A program made the translations under genes and the position numbers. 63,529 nucleotides of DNA, from the NCBI RefSeq assembly GCF_003044065.1, contig NZ_PZJJ01000020.1:1-63529 (forward strand), written 5' to 3'. The notes beneath the pieces are model-generated. The model searched no databases, was not told where the DNA came from, and saw only the letters and a program-made list of their open reading frames with translations. Origin of the DNA: Alkalicoccus saliphilus. GTDB lineage: Bacteria > Bacillota > Bacilli > Bacillales > Salisediminibacteriaceae. This document shows, piece by piece, positions 25,799-35,174 of this stretch. Position 1 is the first letter of the stretch. The number at the start of each line of letters is the position of its first letter.

Positions 25799-27703
25799 TC
25801 AGGCTCTCAGCATGCGCAAGCCGTTCAGAATAACGAGAATCGTACTTCCTTCATGTCCGATAACCCCAAGTGGAAGACTCAGGTGCACCTGCGGAAGAAA
25901 ATTAGCCGTAATGAGCATAATAATAACTGCAACAGAAAAAATCAGATTCTGCGTTACAACTTTTTTCAGCCGGTGGGATAAACGAAAAGCCAGCCGGATT
26001 TTGGAAAGTTCGCTTTTCATAAGCACAAGATCGGCCGTTTCAATGGCTACATCTGTTCCGGATCCCATAGCAATACCGATATCTGCACGTGCCATTGCCG
26101 GAGCATCGTTTACGCCATCGCCGATCATCAATACCGAGCCGTATTCTTTCTGCAGCTTTTCGATCTCTGTGACTTTTCTTTCCGGAAGGCATTTGGAAAT
26201 CCACGAATCGAGGCCGATTTCACGGGAGATTGCTTCAGCTGTCTGTTCGTTATCCCCGGTAATCATCACCGTATGAACGTTATGACGCTTCAGCTCGCTG
26301 ATAAATTTTTTTGCTTCCGGACGTATTTCATCCTTCAGTCCGAGCAGTGCCTGAGGCGAATCGTTTTTCATAATGAAAATAACAGTGTGGCCGGTTTTCG
26401 TCCATTCAGCGTGCGCCTTCCGTGCTTCTTCCGACCAGCTGCCGTGTGAAGTAAGAGCTTCGTTGCCGATCAGCCACCGGTCGCCGCCGACTGCAGCTTC
26501 CACTCCGTGACCGGTATGGTCCGTCACCTGATCGATGGAAGCCTGCTCCGGAGTAACTTTCGCTGCGTGCTTGACCACTGCCCGCGCAAGAGGATGGGAA
26601 GATTGGGCTTCCACCCCGGCAATGACCGCAAGCAGCTTTTGTTCTTCCACTGCCTGCGGTTCCAGAAAAGACTTGACGACACGAGGTTCACCTTGTGTTA
26701 AAGTTCCTGTTTTATCGACGGCTACGGCATGAATACGGGTCAGCTGTTCAAGAGGAATACCGCCTTTGGATAGAATACCGTGCCGGGCGCCGGTGGAAAT
26801 CGCTGAAAGCAGGGCAGGCATGACGGAAGCTACTACAGCACATGGAGAGGCAACGACGAGCAGTACCATCGCGCGGTAAAATGTTGCTTCAAAAGGGGCC
26901 GCGAACAGCAGCGGGGGGACGATAAGCATCAGTGTTACGACAACGAGCACCGTTATAACGTAAGGACCTTCGATACGTTCGATCAGCTGCTGGGAAGGCG
27001 GGCGGCTTGTTTTGGCCTGTTCCACAAGCTGCACCATTTTTTGAAACAGGGAATCCTTATTTTCTTTCGTGACTTCTACGGTTAAGGAGCCGGCCCCGTT
27101 CATCGTGCCGGCATATACCCCGTCGCCTTTCAGTTTTTCTACAGGCACTGATTCACCGGTGATCGGGGCTTCATCGACTGCAGAGCTTCCTGTAAGAACG
27201 ATGCCGTCGGCGGGCACCCGTTCTCCATTCTTTACGAGGATTGTATCTCCCGGCCGGAGGGATTCGACTTTGACAGTGATACCTTCTCCACGGCTGTTCA
27301 GACGAACCGCTTCCATAGGAGCCAGTTTGACAAGTGTGGAAAGGTCTTTTTCACTTTTTTGTATCGTATACGTTTCCAGGGCGCCGCTCATGGCGAAAAT
27401 AAAGATAAGAATGGCACCTTCACTCCAAAAACCGATAACGGCAGCCCCGAGTGCAGCAAGTATCATAAGAATTTCAACATTCAGAGAGTGCTCATGAATC
27501 AGATCCAGAATACCTTCTTTTGTTTTAAAGTATCCGCCGGTTACGTAGGAAAGTACATAAAACAGAACAGAAAGAGGACCAGGTTCTGTGACGAGGCCGA
27601 GTACGAGGAATAATCCGCCGGTAAGAGCGAAAATCAGCTCCCGGTGCTTAAACCCGGGCACGGTTCTTATTCCTTTATATAAATTGGATGCAGCAGTAGT
27701 CAT
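25799..27703 (-). CDS. P1B-4 type metal-transporting ATPase (PfeT/ZosA-like)
   Basis: The 634-residue pump lacks an N-terminal CxxC domain. It has TGES in the actuator domain, an SPC motif in the ion-binding helix (about 285, SPCAVVASVMPALLS), DKTGTLT (about 329, phosphorylated Asp), and HEGST in the last helix. SPC plus HEG[GS]T defines subgroup P1B-4, which in B. subtilis (PfeT, formerly ZosA) exports Fe(II) and in others Co or Zn. A Fur/PerR-like box at 27727 supports iron or peroxide control. The ion is inferred. Confidence 0.88.
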   Translation of the reverse strand: MTTAASNLYKGIRTVPGFKHRELIFALTGGLFLVLGLVTEPGPLSVLFYVLSYVTGGYFKTKEGILDLIHEHSLNVEILMILAALGAAVIGFWSEGAILIFIFAMSGALETYTIQKSEKDLSTLVKLAPMEAVRLNSRGEGITVKVESLRPGDTILVKNGERVPADGIVLTGSSAVDEAPITGESVPVEKLKGDGVYAGTMNGAGSLTVEVTKENKDSLFQKMVQLVEQAKTSRPPSQQLIERIEGPYVITVLVVVTLMLIVPPLLFAAPFEATFYRAMVLLVVASPCAVVASVMPALLSAISTGARHGILSKGGIPLEQLTRIHAVAVDKTGTLTQGEPRVVKSFLEPQAVEEQKLLAVIAGVEAQSSHPLARAVVKHAAKVTPEQASIDQVTDHTGHGVEAAVGGDRWLIGNEALTSHGSWSEEARKAHAEWTKTGHTVIFIMKNDSPQALLGLKDEIRPEAKKFISELKRHNVHTVMITGDNEQTAEAISREIGLDSWISKCLPERKVTEIEKLQKEYGSVLMIGDGVNDAPAMARADIGIAMGSGTDVAIETADLVLMKSELSKIRLAFRLSHRLKKVVTQNLIFSVAVIIMLITANFLPQVHLSLPLGVIGHEGSTILVILNGLRMLRA

Positions 27704-27726
27704 TGAGGCTCCCCCCTCTTAAATAG

Positions 27727-27741
27727 TGAGAAAGATAATCA
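27727..27741. promoter_or_regulatory. Fur/PerR-like box upstream of the metal ATPase
   Basis: TGAGAAAGATAATCA matches the 7-1-7 consensus TGATAATNATTATCA at 11 of 14 informative positions. It lies 24 bp upstream of the ATPase start codon. B. subtilis pfeT is controlled by PerR and Fur, so the position makes sense. Which of the two binds cannot be told. Confidence 0.5.
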
Positions 27742-27772
27742 AATTCATTTGGCTGCTGAAAATAGAAATTGC

Positions 27773-27805
27773 TGCCACCCGTAGAAAGGCAGCAGCAATA
27801 AACAT
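27773..27805 (-). terminator. Possible terminator of the cardiolipin synthase gene
   Basis: On the minus strand GCTGCTGCC pairs with GGCAGCA around a short loop and is followed by AATTTCTATTTTC. The U-tract is weak. Confidence 0.45.
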
Positions 27806-27882
27806 TAAATTCTGAGGTGTCGATTCATGCTGTTAAAGAATATATACCCTATCTTTCCCGGGATAAACTATTTGAGGAGATT

Positions 27883-29073
27883 TTATAGCCAGGATGAAAA
27901 CATCATGGCAGTATGCTCCCGCGTTTTTTCCCAGCGCGTTCGGCTGCGCAGGTAATTCAGCGTAATTTTTTCACTGTGTTTAAAAAAGTCGGTTTCTACT
28001 TTTCCGACGACACTGCTGATCCATTCGTCATCTTCAATCGTACAGTTTACTTCGTGATTTAAGTTAAAGCTCCGCATATCAAAATTGGCCGTCCCGATAT
28101 CGAGAATAGTATTATCGACGAGAATAATTTTGGAGTGGTAAAAACCGTACTTGAACTGGCGGACATCCACACCGGCTTCCAGGAGCTCTGCAAAATAATG
28201 AAGGGCAGCATCCTTTACTAATGGGTGGTCTGGATTTTTCGGAATAAGTATGCGGACTTTAATTCCTCGTCTGGCAAGTTTAAGTACTTCCTTCTGCATG
28301 GCCGGGCCCGGAATATAGTAAGGGGTTCCGATCAATACAGATTTTTCTGCCCGCTTAAAGAGGTTGGTAAAATGAGCGGCCACGTGTTCACCGTCAGAAG
28401 AAATAAACTGAATAGGTATTTCATTATCCGGCTGATGCTCCGGCAGCTCAATTTCGAGCTTTTCCCCGCAGGCACTGTGCCAGTCTCTTGCAAACTGCCG
28501 ACCGAGCGAAGCGACGGCTACTCCCCGGATATAAAGATGGTAATCGCGCCAGGAACCGATCATCGGATCGTTGCCTGTATATTCATCACCGACGTTAAAT
28601 CCGCCGACGTAGGCATGTTCCCCGTCGATCACGGTCACTTTACGATGGTTTCGTTCGTTAAGTGAATAAAAAAGGAAAGGGAGTTTCGGTTTCTGGGAAT
28701 ATTCGAGCTTTACTCCGGCTTCCTTCAGTTCCCGGCGTTTTGCGGGAGCGATTCGGGCACCGAGCCAGTCGATCAAAAGATTGACGGTCACTCCTGCCCG
28801 GGCTCTTTCCATTAAGGCATCCATAATATCAGAGCCTACCTCGTCATTTCTGAAAATATAAAAGTTCATATAAATATGATTCTCCGCTCTGCGGATACGT
28901 TTAAGCATATGGGCAAACAGTTCATCCCCGCGCCGGAAAAAGCGCGGTTTTCCACTCGTGAAATCCGGTGGCTGAAAATCCTCTTTTTTCTTGTGATGTG
29001 CTTTTTGACCGAGATACAGATCCAGTGATATCCACGCAGCCACCGCCGCAGCTGTCCAGCGTAATTTCTTCAT
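27883..29073 (-). CDS. Cardiolipin synthase (phospholipase D family, YwjE/ClsB-like)
   Basis: A 396-residue PLD-superfamily enzyme with one N-terminal membrane helix (about 3-20). The two HKD motifs are HRKVTVIDGEHAYVGG (about 180) and HSKIILVDNTILDIG (about 330). Such enzymes join two phosphatidylglycerol molecules to cardiolipin at the membrane. ATG at 29073 has GGAGG seven bases upstream; the ATG at 29106 has no good site. The gene lies beside fadF, as ywjE does in B. subtilis, but divergent from it. Confidence 0.9.
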   Translation of the reverse strand: MKKLRWTAAAVAAWISLDLYLGQKAHHKKKEDFQPPDFTSGKPRFFRRGDELFAHMLKRIRRAENHIYMNFYIFRNDEVGSDIMDALMERARAGVTVNLLIDWLGARIAPAKRRELKEAGVKLEYSQKPKLPFLFYSLNERNHRKVTVIDGEHAYVGGFNVGDEYTGNDPMIGSWRDYHLYIRGVAVASLGRQFARDWHSACGEKLEIELPEHQPDNEIPIQFISSDGEHVAAHFTNLFKRAEKSVLIGTPYYIPGPAMQKEVLKLARRGIKVRILIPKNPDHPLVKDAALHYFAELLEAGVDVRQFKYGFYHSKIILVDNTILDIGTANFDMRSFNLNHEVNCTIEDDEWISSVVGKVETDFFKHSEKITLNYLRSRTRWEKTREHTAMMFSSWL

Positions 29074-29378
29074 GTCCAGTCCTCCAGTTTCCTCACAATT
29101 CAGCATAGCTTTTCATTACCTCATTATAACAAAATTGACCAGGGAAGGTGGTTTTTTGCATCGGAACTGAAAAATTTCAAATAAAAGCTTCTGTCAAAAC
29201 TCGTGTTTTAAATGGGCTGCTTTCTGGGGAGGATGCAGACAGCGGTCAGCTGAGAACAAAATATCTGTAAAGTGACGTCTCCCCCGAAATCCACATTTTG
29301 CAGAAAACTGACCTGTGAAACATAAAATAAAAGCTGAAGCAGACGATTATAATAATGAACTCAGATTTCATACACAGC

Positions 29379-29420
29379 TGAACAGAAAACGCTTTCACTT
29401 TCTGTTCAATATGCTATAAT
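29379..29420 (+). promoter_or_regulatory. fadF promoter P1 with cre-like site inside an inverted repeat
   Basis: TGAACAGAAA (29379-29388) and TTTCTGTTCA (29399-29408) are perfect 10-bp arms. Between and over them AGAAAACGCTTTCA (29384-29397) matches the cre consensus at 13 of 14 positions. A TGC-TATAAT extended -10 follows at 29412-29420. CcpA control of fadF is predicted. Confidence 0.6.
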
Positions 29421-29466
29421 AACGAAGGAGAAAAGAAAAAAGTGTTTTTTTGTAAAAAAATCTTTC

Positions 29467-29503
29467 TGAATGAATGCTCATTCAGTATAAACTATGCTAT
29501 AAT
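29467..29503 (+). promoter_or_regulatory. FadR-type operator and second promoter P2 of fadF
   Basis: TGAATGAATGCTCATTCA (29467-29484) has perfect TGAATGA/TCATTCA arms. A second extended -10, TGC-TATAAT (29495-29503), follows, so the operator occupies the -35 region. Repression by a FadR-type regulator, relieved by long-chain acyl-CoA, is the known logic for such sites in B. subtilis. Confidence 0.75.
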
Positions 29504-29555
29504 AATTTCACAACCAGCCAATATTTTACTAACACATAGAAAGGAGCACCCCCCC

Positions 29556-31658
29556 ATGAATCCGATAGTTATCAACTGGATTATGTTTCTGCTTGTAACC
29601 GCTTACGCTGTGTATCTTTTTGCAAGGCTTGTTAAAACGCGTATCGACTACATCAAGCTGGGGCATAAACCAAGCTTTTTAGCCTCCACGAAGGAGCGTA
29701 TCAACGCCATGGTCGTCATGGTGTTCGGCCAGAGTAAGTTATTGAAGGATAAGAAAAGCGGGATTATTCACGTGCTGTTTTTCTACGGCTTCCTGCTCGT
29801 CCAGTTCAGTGCGATCGACGTCATCTGGAAAGGGCTGAACCCGGGGAGCCATCTGCCGCTCGGACCGGTCTATCCGTTCTTTACGTTTTTCCAGGAAATC
29901 GTCGTTGTGCTTATTCTTGTCGCGGTCGTGTGGGCTTTCCACCGGCGCTACGTGGAAAAGCTCGTCCGCCTGAAGCGGAATTTTAAAGCCGGCCTCGTCC
30001 TGATCTTTATCGGCGGGCTGATGATCTCCAAGCTGTTTGCCAAAGGGATGGAATTTGTCTGGCTCGGCAAGGAGCTGACGATGTTTGAACCGATCGCCTC
30101 CGGCCTGGCTGCTGGTCTGGCACCCCTCGGGGAAACAGCTGCCGCTGCAGGATTCTTCTTTTTCTGGTGGGCGCACCTCATGTTCCTGCTCGTGTTTCTC
30201 GTCTACATTCCGCAGTCGAAGCACGCCCACCTCATCGCCGGACCAGCGAACGTCTGGCTCGGACCGACGCATAAGCGCGGCCAGCTGGAGCCGATTGATT
30301 TTGAGGACGAAGAAGCGGAAAAATTCGGAAAGAACCAGATCGAAGATTTTGACCAGAAGCAGCTGCTGGACCTTTACGCCTGTGTGGAATGCGGACGCTG
30401 TACGAATATGTGTCCGGCGACCGGTACCGGGAAGATGCTTTCGCCGATGGACCTCATCTTAAAGATGCGGGACCATCTCACGGAAAAAGGGGCTGCGGTC
30501 ACGTCCCAGAGCCCGTGGATGCCAACCCCGGCGTTCAAAAACACCCGCGGCAACCAGCTGGCAGCGGCCGGACCGGAAGGCGCGAAGGGGATGGAGATCA
30601 ATCCGTACGACGTGAACCTGATCGGGGACGTCATCACCGAAGAAGAGCTGTGGGGCTGCACGACGTGCCGAAACTGTGAAGACCAGTGCCCGGTAATGAA
30701 CGAGCACGTGGATAAAATTATTGATATGCGCCGCTACCTCGTGATGACCGAAGGAAAGATGGACCCGGATACCCAGCGCACGATGAAAAACATCGAGAAG
30801 CAGGGGAACCCGTGGGGCATCAACCGGAAGGAACGCGAAAAATGGCGCGACGGCCGCGACGATATCGACGTACCGACGGTCCGTGAAATGAAAAAACGCG
30901 AAGAAGAATTTGAGTTTCTTTTCTTTGTCGGCTCGATGGGCTCCTACGACAACCGGAGCATGAAAGTGGCCCAGTCGTTTGCGAAAATCATGAACGAAGC
31001 CGGCATCAAGTTCGCGATTCTCGGTAACAAGGAGAAAAACTCCGGGGATACGCCGCGCCGGATCGGGAACGAATTCCTGTTCCAGGAGCTCGCGCAGGCG
31101 AACATTGAAGAATTCCAGAAAAATGACATCAAAAAAATCGTGACGATTGATCCGCATACGTACAACACGTTTAAAAACGAGTACCCGGACTTCGGGCTCG
31201 AGGCGGAAATCTACCACCACAGCGAGCTGTTGTTCCAGTGGATCCGGGAAGGACGCATCCAGCCGACGTACGAAGTGAACGAGCAGATTGTCTACCACGA
31301 CTCCTGTTATCTCGGACGCTACAACGATGTGTATGATCCGCCGCGGGAGATTCTGAAGGCGATCCCTGGGGTCGAACTCGTGGAAATGGAACGCAACCGC
31401 GAAAACGGTATGTGCTGCGGCGCCGGCGGCGGGATGATGTGGATGGAGGAAGACACCGGGACGCGCGTGAACATCGCCCGCACCGAGCAGGCCCTTGCCA
31501 CCTCGTCCTCGATGATCGGAAGCGCCTGTCCGTACTGCCTCACGATGATGAGCGACGGAACGAAGGCGAAGGAAGCGGAAGAGGATGTCCAGACGCTCGA
31601 CGTCGCGGAAATTCTTGAACGCTCCATCGTGAAAAAGGAAGAACCGGCAGCCGTTTAA
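29556..31658 (+). CDS. fadF: FadF-type iron-sulfur protein, ETF:quinone electron transfer
   Basis: A 700-residue fusion: five N-terminal membrane helices resembling NarI (about 1-235), then two 4Fe-4S motifs (Cys276/279/282/286 and Cys368/371/374/378), and a C-terminal CCG region (HDSCYLGRYN and GMCCGAGGGMMW). FadF/YwjF and its relatives are thought to pass electrons from acyl-CoA dehydrogenases via ETF to menaquinone at the membrane. ATG at 29556 follows AAGGAG; the in-frame upstream extension covers promoter DNA. FadR-type and cre sites sit upstream. Confidence 0.92.
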   Translation: MNPIVINWIMFLLVTAYAVYLFARLVKTRIDYIKLGHKPSFLASTKERINAMVVMVFGQSKLLKDKKSGIIHVLFFYGFLLVQFSAIDVIWKGLNPGSHLPLGPVYPFFTFFQEIVVVLILVAVVWAFHRRYVEKLVRLKRNFKAGLVLIFIGGLMISKLFAKGMEFVWLGKELTMFEPIASGLAAGLAPLGETAAAAGFFFFWWAHLMFLLVFLVYIPQSKHAHLIAGPANVWLGPTHKRGQLEPIDFEDEEAEKFGKNQIEDFDQKQLLDLYACVECGRCTNMCPATGTGKMLSPMDLILKMRDHLTEKGAAVTSQSPWMPTPAFKNTRGNQLAAAGPEGAKGMEINPYDVNLIGDVITEEELWGCTTCRNCEDQCPVMNEHVDKIIDMRRYLVMTEGKMDPDTQRTMKNIEKQGNPWGINRKEREKWRDGRDDIDVPTVREMKKREEEFEFLFFVGSMGSYDNRSMKVAQSFAKIMNEAGIKFAILGNKEKNSGDTPRRIGNEFLFQELAQANIEEFQKNDIKKIVTIDPHTYNTFKNEYPDFGLEAEIYHHSELLFQWIREGRIQPTYEVNEQIVYHDSCYLGRYNDVYDPPREILKAIPGVELVEMERNRENGMCCGAGGGMMWMEEDTGTRVNIARTEQALATSSSMIGSACPYCLTMMSDGTKAKEAEEDVQTLDVAEILERSIVKKEEPAAV

Positions 31659-31668
31659 TACGTGCTGT

Positions 31669-31709
31669 AAAAACTCCCGCTCCGGCTTTGCTGCCGGCGG
31701 GAGTTTTTT
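31669..31709 (+). terminator. Terminator of fadF
   Basis: AAAAACTCCCGC (31669-31680) pairs with GCGGGAGTTTTTT (31697-31709). Confidence 0.9.
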
Positions 31710-31742
31710 GTATGTTCAAAATGAGTTTTTTCCAGAAAAGAG

Positions 31743-31820
31743 CAGACAGAAAAGCGGATTTGATTTACAATAGGGATGAAAGCGCTTTTATTTTTAAAAT
31801 CATTCTGAACGAGCGTTCAA
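31743..31820 (+). promoter_or_regulatory. Promoter, cre site and operator of the thiolase operon
   Basis: CAGACA (31743-31748), 17 bp, TACAAT (31766-31771) form a likely promoter. TGAAAGCGCTTTTA (31777-31790) matches the cre consensus at 13 of 14 positions just after the start of transcription. CTGAACGAGCGTTCAA (31805-31820) is a palindrome like those at 15453 and 15704. Dual control by CcpA and a TetR-type protein is inferred. Confidence 0.6.
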
Positions 31821-31901
31821 TCGTTTAGCGCCGCTTCCTGATGTGGCATAGAGGAAGGGCACTGCAGGTTTACTTTTACAAAATTTACAGGGGGTCTGGA
31901 A

Positions 31902-33083
31902 ATGACTAGAACGGTAATTGTAAGCGGAGCAAGGACACCGGTAGGCCGTATGGGGGGAGCACTCGCTTCCTTCACAGCAGCACAGCTCGGGGGGGAGGCT
32001 ATCAAAGCCGCTCTCGAACGTGGAGAAGTTTCTCCGGAAAACATTGATCACGTACTGATGGGATCCGTTCTGCAGGGCGGTCAGGGACAGCTTCCGTCCA
32101 GGCAGGCGCAGCAGGAAGCCGGTATTCCTTGGCAGACAGGTACAGAAACAATCAACAAAGTATGTGCCTCCGGAATGCGAAGCGTCACGCTTGGTGACAT
32201 TCTGATCCGTGCAGGGGAACAGGAAACAGTTGTAGCCGGTGGAATGGAATCCATGAGCCAGGCGCCTTATTTTGTGAAAGGAGCCCGTTTCGGTCTGCGG
32301 ATGGGGGATCATTCCTTCACCGACCTGATGATCCACGACGGCCTGACATGCTCGTTTACAGGAGCCCATATGGGAACGTACGGAAATAAAACCGCGGAAG
32401 AGTACGGACTGACAAGAGAAAAGCAGGACGAATGGTCCTACCGCAGCCATCAGAAAGCTGTGAAAGCGATGGAAGAAGGAAAGAATGAAGAGATCGTTCC
32501 GGTGGAAGTGCCTCAGCGGAAAAAAGATCCGGTAGTCGTCGAGCATGATGAAGCACCAAGGAAAGATGCATCCATCGAAAGCCTGCAGAAACTCCGTCCG
32601 GCTTTCGGTGCAGATGGAACGATTACGGCCGGCAATGCTCCCGGAGTGAACGACGGAGCAGCGGCAATGGTTCTGATGTCAGAAGAAAAAGCGGAAGCGG
32701 AAGGAAAAAAGCCGCTGGCCGTTATTACCGGCCATACGGAGCTTGCTGTGAAACCGGAAAACTTTCCAAAAACACCGGGCCTTGTTATTAACCAGCTGCT
32801 GAAGAAAACCGGTAAAAAGCTGGAGGACATCGACCTGTTTGAAGTGAATGAAGCGTTCGCAGCCGTTTCTCTTGCAAGCGGCCAGATCGCCGGACTCGAT
32901 CCGGAAAAACTGAACGTCAACGGCGGGGCAGTGGCCATCGGCCATCCGATCGGTGCAAGCGGAGCCCGGATTATTCTGGCACTGGCGTACGAATTGAAGC
33001 GCCGTGGAGGCGGCACCGGCATCGCAGCTATATGCAGCGGCGGCGGCCAGGGAGATGCTGTCATGATTGAAGTAACACCGTAA
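31902..33083 (+). CDS. Acetyl-CoA C-acetyltransferase (thiolase)
   Basis: A 393-residue thiolase. Catalytic Cys is in NKVCASGMRS (about 88), with HPIGASGARI (about 348) and ICSGGGQGDA (about 379) completing the active site. It cleaves acetoacetyl-CoA or 3-ketoacyl-CoA to acetyl-CoA, or runs in reverse. First gene of an operon with 3-hydroxyacyl-CoA dehydrogenase and two acyl-CoA dehydrogenases, comparable to mmgABC. GGGGG lies upstream of the ATG. Confidence 0.93.
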   Translation: MTRTVIVSGARTPVGRMGGALASFTAAQLGGEAIKAALERGEVSPENIDHVLMGSVLQGGQGQLPSRQAQQEAGIPWQTGTETINKVCASGMRSVTLGDILIRAGEQETVVAGGMESMSQAPYFVKGARFGLRMGDHSFTDLMIHDGLTCSFTGAHMGTYGNKTAEEYGLTREKQDEWSYRSHQKAVKAMEEGKNEEIVPVEVPQRKKDPVVVEHDEAPRKDASIESLQKLRPAFGADGTITAGNAPGVNDGAAAMVLMSEEKAEAEGKKPLAVITGHTELAVKPENFPKTPGLVINQLLKKTGKKLEDIDLFEVNEAFAAVSLASGQIAGLDPEKLNVNGGAVAIGHPIGASGARIILALAYELKRRGGGTGIAAICSGGGQGDAVMIEVTP

Positions 33084-33109
33084 AGCAGAGGACAGAGGAG
33101 GAAGAAAAC

Positions 33110-33961
33110 ATGGAAATCAAACAGGTAATGGTGATCGGTGCCGGACAGATGGGTTCCGGCATCGCCCAGGTCTGTGCAGCAGGCGGTTATGACGTCTTTC
33201 TGCACGACTTGGAAGAATCACTGACGGAACAAGGTAAGCAGGGAATAAAAGAACGTCTGGAACGGGAAGTGGAAAAAGAGAGAATTTCCGATGCAGATAA
33301 AGAAAGAATTCTCAGGAGAATTCAACCTTCCACCGATCTTTCCAATGCGGAAAACGTGGATATCGTGATCGAAGCAGCGGTGGAAAATATGGAAGTGAAA
33401 AAGAATCTTTTCCAGCAGCTGGATAACAGAGCTCCTGCGCACGCTATTCTTGCAACTAATACTTCTTCGCTGCCGATTACAGAAATCGCGGCCATGACAA
33501 AACGTGCGGAAAAAGTGATCGGGATGCACTTTATGAACCCGGTGCCGATTATGAAGCTGGTAGAAATTATCCGCGGTCTTCAGACATCGGATGAAACATA
33601 CAAGGCTGTAGCAGAGATGGCATCTTCGCTGAAGAAAACGTCGGTGGAAGTAAACGACTTCCCGGGCTTTGTATCCAACCGTATTTTGATGCCAATGATT
33701 AATGAAGCCATTTTCACCCTGTACGAAGGAGTATCTTCTGCAGAGGATATCGATGAAGTCATGAAACTTGGTATGAATCACCCGATGGGGCCGATTACGC
33801 TCGCTGATTTTATCGGGCTGGATACGTGCCTGTACATTATGGAAACACTCCACAACGAACTCGGCGACGATAAATATCGTCCCTGCCCGCTGTTAAGAAA
33901 ATATGTAAAAGCCGGGTGGCTCGGTAAGAAAAGCGGCAGAGGCTTCTACGCTTACGACTAG
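33110..33961 (+). CDS. 3-hydroxybutyryl-CoA dehydrogenase
   Basis: A 283-residue short 3-hydroxyacyl-CoA dehydrogenase (Hbd/MmgB type). The Rossmann motif VIGAGQMGSGIAQVCA is at about 8-23. HFMNPVPIMKLVEIIRG (about 140-156) carries the catalytic His, and the C-terminal domain has NHPMGPITLADFIGLDT. It oxidises 3-hydroxybutyryl-CoA with NAD. Located 26 bp after the thiolase gene with AGGAGG upstream. Confidence 0.94.
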   Translation: MEIKQVMVIGAGQMGSGIAQVCAAGGYDVFLHDLEESLTEQGKQGIKERLEREVEKERISDADKERILRRIQPSTDLSNAENVDIVIEAAVENMEVKKNLFQQLDNRAPAHAILATNTSSLPITEIAAMTKRAEKVIGMHFMNPVPIMKLVEIIRGLQTSDETYKAVAEMASSLKKTSVEVNDFPGFVSNRILMPMINEAIFTLYEGVSSAEDIDEVMKLGMNHPMGPITLADFIGLDTCLYIMETLHNELGDDKYRPCPLLRKYVKAGWLGKKSGRGFYAYD

Positions 33962-33975
33962 AAAGGGTGTGCAGC

Positions 33976-35118
33976 ATGAACCTGCAGTTTACAGAAGAAC
34001 AGGAAATGACGCGGCGTATGGTACGCCAGTTTGCTGAAGAAAAAGTAGCTTCCGCTGTCAAACAGATGGAGGAACACGAAACGTTTCCTTCAGAGATAAT
34101 TAAAGAAATGGGAGAGCTCGGGCTGATGGGCATGCCGATCCCTGAAAAGTACGGCGGATCCGGTATGGATTATACGTCCTACATGATTGCGATCCATGAG
34201 CTTTCCAAAGTCAGTGCTGCAGTAGGGGTAATCCTCTCTGTACATACGTCCGTAGGTACGAATCCGATTCTTTATTTCGGAAAGGAAGAGCAGAAGCAGA
34301 AGTACATTCCAAAGCTTGCTTCCGGGGAGTATCTGGGAGCCTTTGCAGTTTCCGAAGCGGGAGCGGGAAGCGATGTGTCCTCGATGAAAACGACCGCTGT
34401 TCTCAAAGGGGACCACTACGTATTAAATGGAACGAAAATGTGGATCACGAGCGGTGGATATGCCGATACGTACATTGTATTCGCTAAAACAGGCAGTGAA
34501 GGAGGAAGCCGGGACATCAGCGCCTTTATTGTAGAAAAGGATACTCCCGGCCTGGAAGCGCTCACTCCCGAAAAAAAGATGGGACTCCGCGGTTCGAGCA
34601 CGACACCGCTTGCTTTCGATAATTGCCTCGTACCGAAAGAAAATCTTCTCGGAGGAGAAGGAGATGGATTTAAAATTGCGATGGCCAACCTCGATGCAGG
34701 AAGAATCGGCATCGCCGCCCAGGCTCTCGGAATCGCTGAGGGTGCGCTCGAAGCAGCCACGGCCTATGCCAAAGAAAGAAAACAGTTCGGAAAGCCGATC
34801 GGTCAGCACCAGGGACTCGGCTTTAAGCTGGCAGATATGGCGACCCAGGTGGAAGCCGCAAAGCTTCTTACGTACCGGGCAGCCGATCTTCGCACCCGCG
34901 GCCTTCCTTCCGGTAAAGAAGCGTCGATGGCAAAAATGTTTGCTTCCGACACGGCTATGAAAACAGCGGTCGAGGCTGTACAGGTGTTTGGAGGATACGG
35001 CTACACGGAAGAATACCCTGTGGAGCGGTTTTTCCGGGATGCAAAAGTAACGCAGATATATGAAGGAACAAATGAAATTCAGCGCATTGTTATTAATAAG
35101 AGCCTGATGAAGCAGTAA
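33976..35118 (+). CDS. Acyl-CoA dehydrogenase (short/branched chain)
   Basis: A 380-residue FAD enzyme. AVSEAGAGSDVSSMKT (about 123), MWITSGG (about 151) and the C-terminal [14 protein letters not shown], whose Glu is the catalytic base in many short-chain members, are all present. It forms the enoyl-CoA and hands electrons to ETF. ATG at 33976 has AAAGGG upstream and is preferred to the GTG at 33967. It is 14 bp after the hbd-type gene. Its paralogue follows directly. Confidence 0.92.
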   Translation: MNLQFTEEQEMTRRMVRQFAEEKVASAVKQMEEHETFPSEIIKEMGELGLMGMPIPEKYGGSGMDYTSYMIAIHELSKVSAAVGVILSVHTSVGTNPILYFGKEEQKQKYIPKLASGEYLGAFAVSEAGAGSDVSSMKTTAVLKGDHYVLNGTKMWITSGGYADTYIVFAKTGSEGGSRDISAFIVEKDTPGLEALTPEKKMGLRGSSTTPLAFDNCLVPKENLLGGEGDGFKIAMANLDAGRIGIAAQALGIAEGALEAATAYAKERKQFGKPIGQHQGLGFKLADMATQVEAAKLLTYRAADLRTRGLPSGKEASMAKMFASDTAMKTAVEAVQVFGGYGYTEEYPVERFFRDAKVTQIYEGTNEIQRIVINKSLMKQ

Positions 35119-35174
35119 AACATATTAAAGAACCGGCATCGTTGTCCGGAAACGAGTGAAAGGGGTAAATAGTT

